Part shown: piece by piece, positions 19,157 to 28,344 of the stretch | Numbering within the stretch: the first letter of the stretch is position 1 | How the letters are laid out: every line of letters starts with the position of its first letter | Assembly (NCBI GenBank): GCA_016930915.1 | Contig: JAFGFU010000016.1 | Coordinates: forward strand, 1 to 52,201 | Direction: 5' to 3' | Source: Campylobacterales bacterium | GTDB lineage: Bacteria; Campylobacterota; Campylobacteria; Campylobacterales; Sulfurospirillaceae | DNA length: 52,201 nucleotides | The notes under the pieces: model-generated | Seen by the model: the letters and a program-made list of their open reading frames with translations, nothing else | The model's database searches: none | Told to the model about the DNA's origin: nothing | Translations under genes and position numbers: made by a program

Positions 19157-20905
19157 TTATTTTGATTTTTCTCGAAGTCTAATACCTAAATCTCGAAGCT
19201 GGTCATTCTCCACTTCGCTTGGGGCACGGGTGAGTAAACATTGTGCTTTTTGCGTTTTTGGGAAGGCAATAACATCACGAATGCTCTCACTTTTGGTAAT
19301 AAGCATCATAAGTCTATCTAAACCAATTGCCAAACCACCGTGTGGTGGTGCACCGTATTTAAGAGCATCGAGTAAAAACTCGAACTTCTCGTGCGCCTCT
19401 TCGTCCTCAATGCCTAAGAGTTTAAAGACTTTTTGTTGAATCTCTTTTTTGTGAATCCTAATACTTCCACCACCCAGTTCCACACCGTTTAAGACGATGT
19501 CATAGGCAATAGATTCCATCTCATCAATGGGCGTGTTGTCGATGTCGCGCGGCATGGTAAATGGATGGTGTAAGGCTTTGACTTTACCATTTTCAACTTC
19601 AAACATCTCAAAATCAACCACCCAAACAAACTCAAACACATCTTTAGGAATGATGTTCATCTGCTCCGCTAAAAAGATACGGAAGCGTCCCATATAATCT
19701 AAAACAATCTTTTTTTCACCCGCACCAAAGAAAATAGCATCGCCTACATGTAAATCTGCGGCATCCACAATTTTTTGCAAATCAGCTTCATCGAAGAACT
19801 TGGTTAAAGGACCTTTAAGACCATCCTCTTTCATTTGAAAATAGCCTAAGCCTTGTGCACCAAATTTGCGAACATACTCTTCAAAACTTTGCATTTGACG
19901 TTTAGAGAAGATGTTGTCGCCATTAGGAACTTTAAGCGCTTTAATGCGGTTTTTCTTGGTATCTTTAGCGATGTTGCTAAAAATTTCATTTTTACAGTTT
20001 GCAAAAATATCCATCACATCAATCATGCTAAGATCATAACGAAGGTCTGGTTTATCTGAGCCATATTTTTCCATCGCTTCTTTAAAACGAATACGATTAA
20101 AAGGAATGCTTATCTCATGACCACATGCCTTAAAGACATCACGCAATAAATTTTCGGTTACTTTCATGACATCTTCTTGATCACAAAAGCTCATTTCAAT
20201 ATCAATTTGTGTAAATTCAGGTTGACGATCAGCCCGTAAGTCTTCATCCCGAAAACATTTTGCCACTTGAAAATAACGATCAAAACCCGCACACATTAAA
20301 AGCTGTTTGAAAAGCTGAGGGGATTGGGGAAGGGCGTAAAATTCTCCATTGTGAACACGGCTTGGTACCAAATAATCCCGTGCACCCTCTGGGGTTGATT
20401 TGGTCAAAATGGGTGTTTCAACCTCTAAAAAGCCTTGTGCATCCAAAGAGTTTCTTACCGCAACAGTGGCTTTGCTTCTAAGTTTAAAAATTTCATAAGC
20501 TTTGGCATTACGAAGGTCTAGGTAACGGTATTTTAGACGGACATCTTCACCCACATTGTTATCGCCAATCACAAAAGGAACCGTTTCGCTGGCATTTTCA
20601 ACAATCAGTTCATCGACTACAATTTCAATTTTACCTGTTTTTAGGCGTGGGTTTTCAAGTCCTTCACCTCTGGCTCTCACACGGCCTTTTGCTTTAAGCA
20701 CAAATTCATCTCTGATAGATGAAGCAATCTCATGCGCTTTTGTGCTATCTTCTGGGTCACACACCAGTTGTACAAGTCCTGATTTATCACGAAGGTCAAT
20801 AAAAATGACACCACCGTGATCTCTATGACTATTTGCCCAACCACACACTTCTACGATCTCGCCGATGTTGGCAACATCTAAATCTGTACAATAATGACTT
20901 CTCAA
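19157..20905 (-). CDS. aspS: Aspartyl-tRNA synthetase
   Basis: Class II enzyme of the bacterial type (582 residues). An OB-fold anticodon-binding domain begins with [23 protein letters not shown] in the first 50 residues. Class II motif 2 is [18 protein letters not shown] near 215. The bacterial GAD insertion sits in the middle. Motif 3 is [11 protein letters not shown] near residue 540. Translation probably starts at TTG (20905-20903), with AGGA eight bases upstream on the minus strand. In organisms using GatCAB the enzyme can be non-discriminating; I cannot decide that here. A partial palindrome (19743) is read as LHVG. Confidence 0.94.
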   Translation of the reverse strand: MRSHYCTDLDVANIGEIVEVCGWANSHRDHGGVIFIDLRDKSGLVQLVCDPEDSTKAHEIASSIRDEFVLKAKGRVRARGEGLENPRLKTGKIEIVVDELIVENASETVPFVIGDNNVGEDVRLKYRYLDLRNAKAYEIFKLRSKATVAVRNSLDAQGFLEVETPILTKSTPEGARDYLVPSRVHNGEFYALPQSPQLFKQLLMCAGFDRYFQVAKCFRDEDLRADRQPEFTQIDIEMSFCDQEDVMKVTENLLRDVFKACGHEISIPFNRIRFKEAMEKYGSDKPDLRYDLSMIDVMDIFANCKNEIFSNIAKDTKKNRIKALKVPNGDNIFSKRQMQSFEEYVRKFGAQGLGYFQMKEDGLKGPLTKFFDEADLQKIVDAADLHVGDAIFFGAGEKKIVLDYMGRFRIFLAEQMNIIPKDVFEFVWVVDFEMFEVENGKVKALHHPFTMPRDIDNTPIDEMESIAYDIVLNGVELGGGSIRIHKKEIQQKVFKLLGIEDEEAHEKFEFLLDALKYGAPPHGGLAIGLDRLMMLITKSESIRDVIAFPKTQKAQCLLTRAPSEVENDQLRDLGIRLREKSK

Positions 20906-20923
20906 TGTTTATTCCTAAGTGAA

Positions 20924-20938
20924 GGGTTGAAAGAACCC
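20924..20938 (-). promoter_or_regulatory. Small hairpin in the aspS leader
   Basis: GGGTT and AACCC flank a 5-base loop, 19 bases upstream of the aspS start codon on the minus strand. It could influence message stability or initiation; no T-box-like elements are visible. Confidence 0.3.
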
Positions 20939-20964
20939 CTTTAGTTGTCGTTTTTTAAAGGATG

Positions 20965-20970
20965 AGTATA
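20965..20970 (-). promoter_or_regulatory. Candidate -10 box for aspS-adk
   Basis: TATACT on the minus strand lies 59 bases before the aspS start codon. The palindrome AAAGCTAGCTTT (20974-20985) lies just upstream of it and could be an operator. Confidence 0.35.
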
Positions 20971-21023
20971 GCTAAAGCTAGCTTTTCTTTAGTTTATTTA
21001 GAGTATCTTGTTATTTTTTGTGC

Positions 21024-21029
21024 TACAAT
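21024..21029 (+). promoter_or_regulatory. Candidate extended -10 box for the diguanylate cyclase gene
   Basis: TGCTACAAT gives a TGn-extended -10 element about 40 bases before ATG 21070. A T-rich tract precedes it, which is typical for this phylum. Confidence 0.45.
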
Positions 21030-21069
21030 CTTTTCGCATCGCAAAAAAATCTTTTAATTTTGGGGTTAT

Positions 21070-21909
21070 ATGTATTCATTTCTTTTCCTATTTGAGCTTT
21101 TACTTTTGGGTGTGGGTGTTGTTTTTTTAGTTCTCTCTCTTACGCCAATTAAGCAGTTGATTTCAGAATTTCCTGAGGGAAAATTAAAAGCAAAATGGAA
21201 GATCTTGCGTTTATTGATTTTTGTGTTTATTGTAGGATATTTTCTTTTTGAAGGAACACTTTGGATGTTTCGTGATTCTCTTGGCATACTCTCTTTGATA
21301 CCCAGTTTACTTCTTTTTTTAGGAGGAATTTTTGTTTTTTTTGTGGGTCAACTTGCACTTAAAACAACCAATGATGTTAAAGATTTAGCCGTTTTAAAAC
21401 AAGAAAGCATTACTGATGCTCTTACAGGACTTCGTAACAGACGCTATTTTGATCAGCGTATTAGTGAGGAAGTGGCGCTTTCAACACGTTATAAATTACC
21501 CTTAACCCTTATGCTTATTGATGTTGATCATTTTAAAAAAATTAATGATACATACGGTCACACCGTAGGCGATGAAGTGCTACAAACACTTTCAAAAATC
21601 ATTCAAAATGTCGTGCGTGATAGTGATATTGTGGCACGTTATGGGGGTGAGGAAATTGTTATTATTACTCCCAATACAACAAAAGAAGAAGCTGCTATTT
21701 TAGCAGAGCGTTTGCGTGAAAAAGTTGAGCAGACGAAAGTTGCAACGATTGCAACAACGCAAGAAGTCGTTCAAGTGACTATTAGTATAGGGCTTTGTTC
21801 GTTAAGTCCTATTATTACGGACAAAGAAGCTTTATTAGAAGAGAGTGATCAATCGCTCTATTTAGCAAAAAAATATGGAAGAAATAGGGTTGTAGTGAGC
21901 AATTGGTAA
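21070..21909 (+). CDS. Membrane-bound diguanylate cyclase (GGDEF)
   Basis: Makes cyclic di-GMP. Three predicted membrane helices occupy about residues 1-105 (two hairpin-like N-terminal spans and one near 78-100), without a large sensor domain. The GGDEF domain (about 115-279) has DALTGLRNRRYFDQRI, LIDVDHFKKINDTYGH and the active loop RYGGEE near 195. An inhibitory site RxxD (RDSD) sits exactly five residues before the GG, so product inhibition is likely. It is monocistronic, ends in a shared terminator, and is an addition compared with the C. jejuni aspS-nadK interval. Confidence 0.92.
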   Translation: MYSFLFLFELLLLGVGVVFLVLSLTPIKQLISEFPEGKLKAKWKILRLLIFVFIVGYFLFEGTLWMFRDSLGILSLIPSLLLFLGGIFVFFVGQLALKTTNDVKDLAVLKQESITDALTGLRNRRYFDQRISEEVALSTRYKLPLTLMLIDVDHFKKINDTYGHTVGDEVLQTLSKIIQNVVRDSDIVARYGGEEIVIITPNTTKEEAAILAERLREKVEQTKVATIATTQEVVQVTISIGLCSLSPIITDKEALLEESDQSLYLAKKYGRNRVVVSNW

Positions 21910-21932
21910 AGAGGAATGAATATTCCTCTTTT
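21908..21932. terminator. Bidirectional rho-independent terminator
   Basis: AAGAGGAAT and ATTCCTCTT form a perfect 9-bp stem with a GAAT loop, flanked by A's and T's. It separates the convergent diguanylate cyclase and lipoprotein genes and can serve both. Confidence 0.75.
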
Positions 21933-21939
21933 AAGTCTT

Positions 21940-22506
21940 TTACATACGAGTTAAACGTAAAACAATTTGGTCAATACTGTCTGCAAATAAGGAGTATAAG
22001 AAGGGTTCTAAGTCCTTAGAACTGTAAGAAGGTGCGATCCATTTACTTCCTTTTTGACGAAAGTTTTGGGTAATCACTTCGTCGCCTTTTCGTGCAATGA
22101 CTTCAATTTCAATTTCACCTCTTAGGTTTGCATCAAAATTTTTATCATTGTAAATGAGTTGAATGTCTTTAATGTAGATTTCAACCACTAAAGAGGCTTC
22201 ACTTTTGGTTGCATCGGTGTTAAAGCCTGCAAGATTAAGGGCATAGCCTAGACCTTCTGTATATTTTTCTGCAAAGTTTTCATTGCTAAAAAAATTGATG
22301 GTGTCTCCACCTTTTTGATCAATATACCCAATCGTATTTTTTTTCACACGCAGATCTTGAACAAAACGTACATAAATGGTTTTATTGTTACGTAACAAAG
22401 GGCCTTTGTATTCTGATTTGTAAGACGCGAGGGTCAATGGTTCATTTTTATACGCACATCCGCTAAAAAGTAGTAGGGAAAGAGCGATAAAAAAGAGGTG
22501 TTTCAT
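21940..22506 (-). CDS. Small lipoprotein, YajG-like
   Basis: The 188-residue protein has a signal peptide with lipobox LFSGC (Cys17), so it is membrane-anchored. The mature domain contains VRFVQDLRVKKNTIGYI, ending near residue 60, then a SLVVEIYIKDIQLIYN strand, reminiscent of YajG-type lipoproteins. That family link is tentative and the function unknown. It is monocistronic, with an AAGGAG ribosome site before the ATG. Confidence 0.7.
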   Translation of the reverse strand: MKHLFFIALSLLLFSGCAYKNEPLTLASYKSEYKGPLLRNNKTIYVRFVQDLRVKKNTIGYIDQKGGDTINFFSNENFAEKYTEGLGYALNLAGFNTDATKSEASLVVEIYIKDIQLIYNDKNFDANLRGEIEIEVIARKGDEVITQNFRQKGSKWIAPSYSSKDLEPFLYSLFADSIDQIVLRLTRM

Positions 22507-22604
22507 GATTTTTTCTCCTTAGATTTTGAACTCATTCAAAGTTCGTAATAAGGGCGAATTATAGCATAATCGTTGATTAATAAAAGACACGCTAGAATGA
22601 AATC

Positions 22605-23480
22605 ATGAAAATAACTCATCATACTCATCCTTTAACTGCTATTAAAACCGTAGGCCTTGTTTGCAAGCCCAATGATACCTCTTTACGGGGGTATGTTTGT
22701 GAGATTGAAACAGCATTAAAGCGCCATGGTGTGCAGATGCTCGTTGAAGAGAAGAGTGCTCGTATACTAGGAATGAAAGGTGTTTCTTTTGAATCGTTGT
22801 GTCTTGAAAGCGATTTGCTCATCTCTTTGGGTGGCGATGGAACATTGATTTCGCTCTGCCGTAGAAGTTTTGCGTACCATAAACCCGTGCTTGGAATTCA
22901 TGCGGGGCAATTAGGGTTTTTAACAGACATTCAGACGGATGAAATAAGCCATTTTATTGAAGAGTTGTTTTTGGGGAACTATCGAATTGATACACGAATG
23001 ATGCTAGAGATATCTTTACATGTAAAAGATAAAATTGAAAAAGTTGTAGCGTTTAACGATATCGTTCTCTCTCGCTCTAAGATATCACATATGAGTACCA
23101 TTAAAGCATATGTCGATGGTAAATTATTTAATTCTTATTATGGGGATGGACTGATTGTCTCAACGCCAACGGGCTCAACAGCTTACAATCTCTCCGCTGG
23201 AGGGCCTGTGGTATATCCTTTAACGGAAGCTTTGATTTTAACACCGATTTGTCCGCACTCACTTTCTCAAAGACCGCTGGTTTTGCCTGTTGATTTTGAA
23301 ATTGCGTTTGAGAGTGATGGGGATACGGTCATTGTGATAGATGGGCAAGATACGTATCAAATGAATGAGATTGAACGGGTTTGTGTACGCAGTGCGAAGC
23401 AAGGAGCTGCTTTGATTCATAGTTTGGATCGAGACTATTTTGACATTTTAAAAAAGAAATTACATTGGGGGCATGTGTGA
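22605..23480 (+). CDS. nadK: NAD kinase
   Basis: Phosphorylates NAD to NADP. The catalytic SLGGDGTLI motif lies near residues 74-82, with STPTGSTAYNLSAGGP near 185 and DGQDTYQM near the end. Length 291 is normal. A TAGAAT (22593-22598) directly before the ATG and the lack of a clear ribosome site suggest a very short leader or a start further upstream. A perfect palindrome is read as LHVK near residue 140 in a surface-type stretch (EISLHVKDKIE). It overlaps recN by 16 bases. The nadK-recN-cbrR-tatD order is as in C. jejuni. Confidence 0.94.
   Translation: MKITHHTHPLTAIKTVGLVCKPNDTSLRGYVCEIETALKRHGVQMLVEEKSARILGMKGVSFESLCLESDLLISLGGDGTLISLCRRSFAYHKPVLGIHAGQLGFLTDIQTDEISHFIEELFLGNYRIDTRMMLEISLHVKDKIEKVVAFNDIVLSRSKISHMSTIKAYVDGKLFNSYYGDGLIVSTPTGSTAYNLSAGGPVVYPLTEALILTPICPHSLSQRPLVLPVDFEIAFESDGDTVIVIDGQDTYQMNEIERVCVRSAKQGAALIHSLDRDYFDILKKKLHWGHV
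23015..23026. repeat. Palindrome TTTACATGTAAA in nadK
   Basis: Perfect copy read as LHVK. Confidence 0.95.
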
Positions 23481-25009
23481 TAGAGCGATTGTTGATTAAA
23501 AACCATCTTTCGTTTACAGAATGTGATCTTGAATTTGAAAACGGGTTGATTGTTTTTACGGGACCTAGTGGTGCTGGAAAATCTGTTTTACTCAATGGGT
23601 TGCTTTCATTATTTGGCTATGGCGATGTGCATGCAGATGTTATTGAGGCAAGTATTGCTAAAACATTAGGGCTTGAAACGTTTGGTTTTGAAGAAGAAGA
23701 CCCTAATGTGTTTAAAGCCCTTAAAGCAAAAAATGCGCGTTATTTTATTAATGCACAAACTGTTTCAAAAAGAGGGATGGTTGAGCTTTCACATCATTTT
23801 GTGAATTATCTCTCTGTAAAAGATAACAGTGAGTTTGAAAACAGTCGTCTTTTAAAGCTTTTAGATGGTGTGTGTGCGTCTAACAACTCTTTACATGTAA
23901 AGAATATTGAAGCGTTTGAGACGCTTTATATGTCCTATAAAACACTCAAAGAAGAGCTTGATATTATTGAAGCAGAAGAGCAAAAAATTGAAGACTTGAA
24001 AGAGTTTGCTCGCTTTGAAATTGCCAAAATAGATGAGGTTTCTCCTAAAATAGGGGAAGATGAAGAACTGATTAGTTTTAAAAAGTCACTCTCTAAAAAA
24101 GAGAAGATTGAGCAAGCTATGCAAAAAGCAGGTGCGATTTTTAATTTAGAGAGTAGCGTCAATGAAGTCTTAACACTTATTGAAGTAGATGGAAGTTTTT
24201 TTGATGCGTGCATGAATGACCTTAGGCTTTTATTTGAGAAACAAAATGAAACACTAGAAGCATTAGATGAAATTGATGTTGAATCTTTGTTAGATCGTAT
24301 TGAAAAAATTGCACAGCTCAAAAAACGCTATGGTTCTATAGAAGAAGCCTTAGAGCATAGGAAAAAACGGCAAGAAGAACTGGAGCGTTATGAAAATATT
24401 GCTTTTGAAAAGGCACAATTAGCTAAAAATGTATTGCTTCTTGAAAAAGAAGTGAATGAAGAGAGTGAAAAAATTTCACAAGCACGTGCGGCTTCTTTGC
24501 CTCTTTTAGAAGAGCGTTTAAATGACTATCTCTCTCAGCTTTATATGCCACCACTTCATTTGTCTTTAGAAAAAGGCAGTTTAACAGAGCACGGCTTTGA
24601 TATTTTACATGTAAATTTGGGAAAAGTGGATTTGAAAAAAATTAGCTCAGGCGAGTATAATCGTGTACGTCTTGCTTTTTTAGCGACACACAATGAATTT
24701 TTACTTTCAGAGGGAGGTGTGTTGATTTTGGATGAAATTGATGCAAACCTAAGTGGGAAAGAGTCGATGAGTGTCGCCAATGTTTTAAAAATACTCTCTA
24801 CGAAGTACCAAATTTTTGCCATTTCACATCAACCACAGCTCTCCTCACGGGCAAATCAGCATTTCTTAGTCACCAAAGATGATTTACATGTAAGTCGTGT
24901 TCACGTTTTAAAAGAGGAAGAACGCATTAGGGAGTTGGCACGTATGGTGAGCGGTGAAAATGTGAGTGAAGAGGCGATGGTTTTTGCAAAATCACTTCTT
25001 GAGAATTAA
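23465..25009 (+). CDS. recN: RecN-like SMC-family DNA repair ATPase
   Basis: Double-strand-break repair ATPase. Walker A GPSGAGKSVLLNG lies near residue 33. A long coiled coil covers about 155-370. The signature KISSGEYNRVRLA and Walker B GVLILDEIDANLSGKE lie near 395-435. At 514 residues it is slightly shorter than E. coli RecN (553), as in other campylobacters. Two perfect palindromes (LHVK and LHVN) and one near copy (24883, LHVS) fall in this gene, the densest cluster in the window. The start overlaps nadK. Confidence 0.92.
   Translation: MGACVIERLLIKNHLSFTECDLEFENGLIVFTGPSGAGKSVLLNGLLSLFGYGDVHADVIEASIAKTLGLETFGFEEEDPNVFKALKAKNARYFINAQTVSKRGMVELSHHFVNYLSVKDNSEFENSRLLKLLDGVCASNNSLHVKNIEAFETLYMSYKTLKEELDIIEAEEQKIEDLKEFARFEIAKIDEVSPKIGEDEELISFKKSLSKKEKIEQAMQKAGAIFNLESSVNEVLTLIEVDGSFFDACMNDLRLLFEKQNETLEALDEIDVESLLDRIEKIAQLKKRYGSIEEALEHRKKRQEELERYENIAFEKAQLAKNVLLLEKEVNEESEKISQARAASLPLLEERLNDYLSQLYMPPLHLSLEKGSLTEHGFDILHVNLGKVDLKKISSGEYNRVRLAFLATHNEFLLSEGGVLILDEIDANLSGKESMSVANVLKILSTKYQIFAISHQPQLSSRANQHFLVTKDDLHVSRVHVLKEEERIRELARMVSGENVSEEAMVFAKSLLEN
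23890..23901. repeat. Palindrome TTTACATGTAAA, first copy in recN
   Basis: Perfect copy read as LHVK before the coiled coil. Confidence 0.95.
24604..24615. repeat. Palindrome TTTACATGTAAA, second copy in recN
   Basis: Perfect copy read as LHVN; an 11/12 copy follows at 24883. Confidence 0.95.
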
Positions 25010-25023
25010 TTATAAGGGTCCGT

Positions 25024-26277
25024 ATGGCACGTGAAAAAATTTTAATGGTAGAAGATAACAAGGCACTTTCGAAGTTGATTGTTAAAAAAATGGAATCAAG
25101 TCTTGAATTTGAGGTCGATGTTGCTTACAGTTATGCTGAAGCCAAAGCGTTTCTTGAGAAAAACAGTGATTATTTCTTAGCACTTTTGGATTTAAATCTT
25201 CCCGATGCACCTGATGGTGAAGTGGTAGATATGGTCTTAGCGCACAAAGTTCCTTCCATTATTTTAACAGGCTCCATGGATAAAGAGGTTCGTGAAGCCA
25301 TTTTAAAAAAAGATGTGATTGATTATGTCTACAAAGGCAATATTGATGATGTCAATTATATTTTTACGCTCATTGAGCGTTTACATAAAAACCGTGATAT
25401 TAAAGTGATGATTGTGGATGATTCAATGTCAACACGTTCACAAATTAGAGCTTTATTACAACATCAAATGTTTAAAGTCATTGTAGCTGCACATGGTGAA
25501 GAAGCCTTAGTGTTTTTAGAAGACAATCCCGATATTAAACTCATTTTAACCGATTTTCAAATGCCTGTGATTAACGGTGTCGAACTGACCAAAGAGGTGC
25601 GTAAACGTTACAGTAAAAATGAACTCTCTATTATTGCCATGACAGGAACCAATACCGAACTCATTTCGGCAAAGTTTCTAAAAATTGGTGCCAATGATTT
25701 TATTAATAAGCCTTTTACACGAGAAGAGATTGCGTGTCGTATTAATAACTCGCTGGATGCCTTAGAATACATTGCTAAAATTCAAGATATGGCACAAAAT
25801 GATTTTTTAAGTGGTCTTGCCAACCGTCGTTACTTTTTTGATGCCATGCATGAGTATTTTAAAGAGGCAAACAAGCGTAATGAGCCTTTTGCTTTAGGAC
25901 TTATTGATGTGGATAATTTTAAACAGATTAATGATACGTTGGGGCATCGAGTAGGTGATACGGTGATTGTAGAACTTGCCAAGACGCTTAAAGAGCATCT
26001 TTTGCAGGATCATTTTATTGCACGTATTGGTGGCGATGAGTTTTGTTTAGTGCTTAAAGATATTGAGCAAAAAAAGGCTTTAGAATTTTTTCTAAAACTC
26101 AAAAGTGCGGTTAATCATATTCATATTAAAACAAAAGAGGGCGATTCTTTAACGGTAAGTGTTTCCATTGGGGTGACATTTGGTGATTTAGAGAGTGTTG
26201 AAGAGATGATTAATCAGGCGGATAAAGCCCTTTATATTGCAAAGAAAAATGGTAGAAATAGAGTAGAGGTAGCTTAA
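25024..26277 (+). CDS. cbrR: CbrR-like response regulator: REC-REC-GGDEF
   Basis: Two receiver domains (about residues 4-125 with phospho-acceptor in LLDLNLPD, and 130-250 with LTDFQMPVING) precede a GGDEF domain (about 255-417) with intact RIGGDEF near 340. The equivalent of the RxxD inhibitory site is LQDH, so allosteric product inhibition is probably absent, unlike the cyclase at 21070. The architecture and position (between recN and tatD) match C. jejuni Cj0643, CbrR, linked there to bile resistance. The partner kinase is not obvious from this locus. Confidence 0.88.
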   Translation: MAREKILMVEDNKALSKLIVKKMESSLEFEVDVAYSYAEAKAFLEKNSDYFLALLDLNLPDAPDGEVVDMVLAHKVPSIILTGSMDKEVREAILKKDVIDYVYKGNIDDVNYIFTLIERLHKNRDIKVMIVDDSMSTRSQIRALLQHQMFKVIVAAHGEEALVFLEDNPDIKLILTDFQMPVINGVELTKEVRKRYSKNELSIIAMTGTNTELISAKFLKIGANDFINKPFTREEIACRINNSLDALEYIAKIQDMAQNDFLSGLANRRYFFDAMHEYFKEANKRNEPFALGLIDVDNFKQINDTLGHRVGDTVIVELAKTLKEHLLQDHFIARIGGDEFCLVLKDIEQKKALEFFLKLKSAVNHIHIKTKEGDSLTVSVSIGVTFGDLESVEEMINQADKALYIAKKNGRNRVEVA

Positions 26278-26278
26278 T

Positions 26279-27079
26279 ATGATTATTGATACCCACTGCC
26301 ATTTGGATGATGAACGCTTTTGTAATGATGTAGATGAGGTGATTGCAAGAGCTTATGAAAAAGGGGTTAAAGGGATTATTATTCCTGGTGCTGACATTCA
26401 TGATTTAAAAAAGGCACAAGCACTTTCTCATCAATATGAACATGTTTTTTTTGCGGCAGGTATTCATCCGTATCATCATGAACAGTATGATGAAGATGTG
26501 CTTAGACCATTTTTGGCAGATGAAAAATGTATTGCTGTGGGTGAGTGTGGGCTTGATTATTTTCGTTTGCCCGAAGGTGAAAATGAAAAAGCTTTAGAAA
26601 AAAAAGCGCAACAAGCGATTTTTGCTAAACATATTGAGCTTGCAAAAGCATTTAAAAAACCTTTGATTGTGCATATTCGTGATGCGAATGAGGACAGTAA
26701 ACGTATTTTATTGGAACAAAATGCCTCAGAAGTCGGTGGCGTTTTGCACTGTTATAATGCTTCCAAACATTTGCTTGATTTGGCGACAAAAGGATTTTAT
26801 TTTGGCATTGGGGGTGTTTTAACCTTTAAAAATGCCAAGCAATTAGTAGAGGTTTTACCTTTAATTCCACGTGAAAAATTGCTGATTGAAACCGATGCCC
26901 CTTATCTCACGCCGATGCCTCACCGAGGAGAACGGAACCTTCCAGAGTACACAGTATTGGTGGCTGAAAAGATGGCGGAGCTTTTACATGTAAATGTAAC
27001 AGAAGTTCACACTATGACCACTCAAAATGCCCAAAAACTCTTTAAAGCTTTAGAAAAGATAAAATTAGGTACAATCTAA
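26279..27079 (+). CDS. tatD: TatD-family metal-dependent DNase
   Basis: Amidohydrolase-fold nuclease implicated in DNA repair and 3'-end trimming. The metal-binding start DTHCHLDDERF, the GECGLDYFR and VHIRDANED motifs, and ETDAPYLTPMPHRG near 205 are all present. Length 266 is typical. It follows cbrR after one base. One perfect palindrome near the 3' end is read as LHVN (residues 236-239). Confidence 0.93.
   Translation: MIIDTHCHLDDERFCNDVDEVIARAYEKGVKGIIIPGADIHDLKKAQALSHQYEHVFFAAGIHPYHHEQYDEDVLRPFLADEKCIAVGECGLDYFRLPEGENEKALEKKAQQAIFAKHIELAKAFKKPLIVHIRDANEDSKRILLEQNASEVGGVLHCYNASKHLLDLATKGFYFGIGGVLTFKNAKQLVEVLPLIPREKLLIETDAPYLTPMPHRGERNLPEYTVLVAEKMAELLHVNVTEVHTMTTQNAQKLFKALEKIKLGTI
26983..26994. 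repeat. Palindrome TTTACATGTAAA in tatD
   Basis: Perfect copy read as LHVN. Confidence 0.95.
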
Positions 27080-27105
27080 GCTAAATCTAATGGTAAAGGA
27101 GAGGC

Positions 27106-28344
27106 ATGTTTAAGGTTTTTATAACCCTTTTTTTTCTATTTCAGAGTCTCCATGCATTTTTAAATACTGACACAAACTACGAAAAACAGCTTATCGCTCT
27201 TAAAAATTTTGACCTTCCTAACACGTTTTTAAAAGATTCTATTTTCATTTCTATGAAAGAAGATGTGGAAATTTACAAAACAAAGCACTTTTTAAAAACA
27301 TTGGAAAATGGCGATAAATTTATCCCTATTTTACAAAAAATGATGCAAGAAGCCAATGTCCCTTCTGAATTTTTGTACCTAGCTATGACCGAGTCTAGTT
27401 TTGATCCATACTCATCTTCGTCGGCAAAAGCATCGGGTATTTGGCAATTTATTCCAGCAACGGCAAAGCGTTATGGGTTGGTTGAAAATGCTTATATAGA
27501 TGAAAGACGTGATCCTGTTAAATCCACACAAGCGGCTATTACGTACTTGAAACGGTTACATTCGATGTTTGGAAAATGGTATCTTGCAGCACTCGCATAC
27601 AATTGTGGTGAGGGTACTGTCACTAAAGCCATTGCCAAAGCAGGAACAGATGAAATCAGTGTGCTTTTAGATGAAAATCAAAAATTTTTACCTAAAGAAA
27701 GTCGTCTTTATATTCGTAAAATTTTAATGATGAGTGTGATTTCTAACAGTGCAGGTTTTATGCTTGATAATGGTTCAGAACATTTGCTAAATCGAGCCAA
27801 TAATGCAACGTTTGTGAAAGTGGATGTCAAAAGTGGAACATCTTTGAAGGATGTTTCTGAAAGTATTGGGGTGAGTGTCAAAGAGCTTAAAGCATACAAT
27901 CCTCATTTAAATTACACCTTTACGCCCCCTATGGGAACTGCGTCGTATCTTTATATTCCTCAAGATCGTCAAATTGCATTTAATCAAAATTTTGATACTT
28001 CAAAAGAACCAGAAAAATATGCTGTCTATACGATTAAAAAAGGGGATGCTTTACATAAAATTGCACAACATTATGGGATGAGTGCCAAAGCTTTGATGGA
28101 TCTTAATAATCTAAAAAGTGCAGCACTAAAGCCAAAGATGTCATTGATTGTCCCTTTTGGAAAAGCGCCTATGCCTTCTTCTCCCCTTCCAACTCGTGAA
28201 AAATTTTATGTGATTCAAACGGGTGACACCTTGCAAACTGTTGCAAAAAAGTATGATATGTCTGTTACCACATTAGTGAAAGCTAATAAAAAACGAAATA
28301 CACTCGTAAAAGTGGGAGAACGTCTTGTCATTCCAAAGAATTAG
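27106..28344 (+). CDS. mltD: MltD-like lytic transglycosylase with two LysM domains
   Basis: Exported peptidoglycan-cleaving enzyme. A signal peptide covers residues 1-17. The GH23 domain (about 70-240) has the catalytic Glu96 in MTESSFDP, then GIWQFIPATAKRYGL and ALAYNCGEGTV. Two LysM peptidoglycan-binding repeats follow near 305-350 and 366-411. A third LysM-like segment lies near 250-285. AGGAGAGGC gives a good ribosome site. It overlaps rlpA by 20 bases; the pair is conserved in C. jejuni (Cj0645-Cj0646). Confidence 0.92.
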   Translation: MFKVFITLFFLFQSLHAFLNTDTNYEKQLIALKNFDLPNTFLKDSIFISMKEDVEIYKTKHFLKTLENGDKFIPILQKMMQEANVPSEFLYLAMTESSFDPYSSSSAKASGIWQFIPATAKRYGLVENAYIDERRDPVKSTQAAITYLKRLHSMFGKWYLAALAYNCGEGTVTKAIAKAGTDEISVLLDENQKFLPKESRLYIRKILMMSVISNSAGFMLDNGSEHLLNRANNATFVKVDVKSGTSLKDVSESIGVSVKELKAYNPHLNYTFTPPMGTASYLYIPQDRQIAFNQNFDTSKEPEKYAVYTIKKGDALHKIAQHYGMSAKALMDLNNLKSAALKPKMSLIVPFGKAPMPSSPLPTREKFYVIQTGDTLQTVAKKYDMSVTTLVKANKKRNTLVKVGERLVIPKN

